This document shows, piece by piece, positions 5,688-5,751 of a stretch of 5,751 bases of DNA (positions within the stretch are counted from its first letter, which is position 1; each line of letters begins with the position of its first letter). The notes beneath the pieces are model-generated. The model searched no databases. It worked only from the letters and a program-made list of their open reading frames with translations, and had not been told where the DNA came from. Position numbers and translations under genes: made by a program. This stretch comes from Clostridia bacterium. Its GTDB lineage: Bacteria > Bacillota > Clostridia > Christensenellales > UBA1242. Location of the stretch: contig JAQVOQ010000056.1 of NCBI GenBank assembly GCA_028702545.1, positions 1-5,751 of the forward strand, written 5' to 3'.

Positions 5688-5717
5688 ATTATAGCATAAT
5701 TAAAACGCACATATCAA
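5688..5717 (-). promoter_or_regulatory. Sigma-A type promoter of the mrnC-rlmB-sigH-dnaX-ybaB-recR operon
   Basis: On the minus strand the -35 is TTGATA (5717-5712, 5 of 6) and the -10 a perfect TATAAT (5693-5688), with an 18-nt spacer. TG one base before the -10 (5696-5695) makes it an extended -10 promoter. No other clear promoter was seen between the operon genes, where gaps are 19 nt or less, though a promoter inside a coding region cannot be excluded. Confidence 0.78.
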
Positions 5718-5720
5718 CCA

Positions 5721-5751
5721 ATAAAACAAAGGCTAAAAAAATAAAAGAGCC
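5721..5751 (-). terminator. Possible terminator of the upstream gene, cut by the window edge
   Basis: On the minus strand the window begins GGCTCTTTTATTTTTTT (5751-5735). This looks like the 3' arm and T-run of an intrinsic terminator whose 5' arm (GAGCC) would lie beyond the edge. Alternatively GGCT (5751-5748) could pair with AGCC (5734-5731), giving a weak 4-bp hairpin followed by TTTGTTTT. Either would separate the operon from a preceding gene on the same strand. Confidence 0.35.

Noticed and set aside
1..5751. CRISPR array, insertion sequence, prophage, toxin-antitoxin or defence system
   Set aside because: No regularly spaced repeats, transposase or phage genes, terminal inverted repeats, or paired small genes with known motifs were found on either strand.

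Overview
The window is AT-rich, with short intergenic gaps, Gram-positive style Shine-Dalgarno (SD) sites and intrinsic terminators. Together with a SigH-type sigma factor, Mini-III ribonuclease and the dnaX-ybaB-recR cluster, this points to a low-GC Bacillota, most likely Clostridia or a relative. Species or genus cannot be named from the sequence alone.

Layout, left to right. Positions 1-75 are a GC-rich, foldable stretch in an AT-rich background. It looks like the 3' part of a structured RNA gene cut by the window edge, but I could not identify it. A strong extended -10 promoter (152-180) then drives a plus-strand orphan gene of 146 codons (212-652). This ends at a bidirectional terminator (673-698) shared with a convergent minus-strand orphan gene (710-1228). 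That protein is helical and may be a degenerate ferritin-like protein. A second terminator (1319-1345, minus) closes the main operon.

The rest (1365-5667) is one tightly packed minus-strand operon of housekeeping genes, in transcription order: mrnC (Mini-III RNase), rlmB (23S rRNA Gm2251 methyltransferase), a sigH-like sigma factor, dnaX (clamp loader tau/gamma), ybaB/ebfC (nucleoid-associated protein) and recR. The junctions are a 4-nt ATGA overlap, a 1-nt gap, a 1-nt TAATG overlap, a 19-nt gap and a 16-nt gap. One good promoter is visible, at 5688-5717, with a predicted leader of only about 14 nt. mrnC and sigH start with TTG.

The operon joins two blocks that are separate in Bacillus subtilis: the mrnC-rlmB-(rae1)-sigH ribosome/sporulation block, here without rae1, and the dnaX-yaaK-recR replication/repair block. 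Its products cover 23S rRNA maturation and modification, stationary-phase or sporulation transcription, replicative clamp loading and recombinational repair. I found no mobile element, CRISPR array, toxin-antitoxin pair, defence system or clearly new system. The parts worth a second look are the truncated RNA at the left edge and the two orphan genes.
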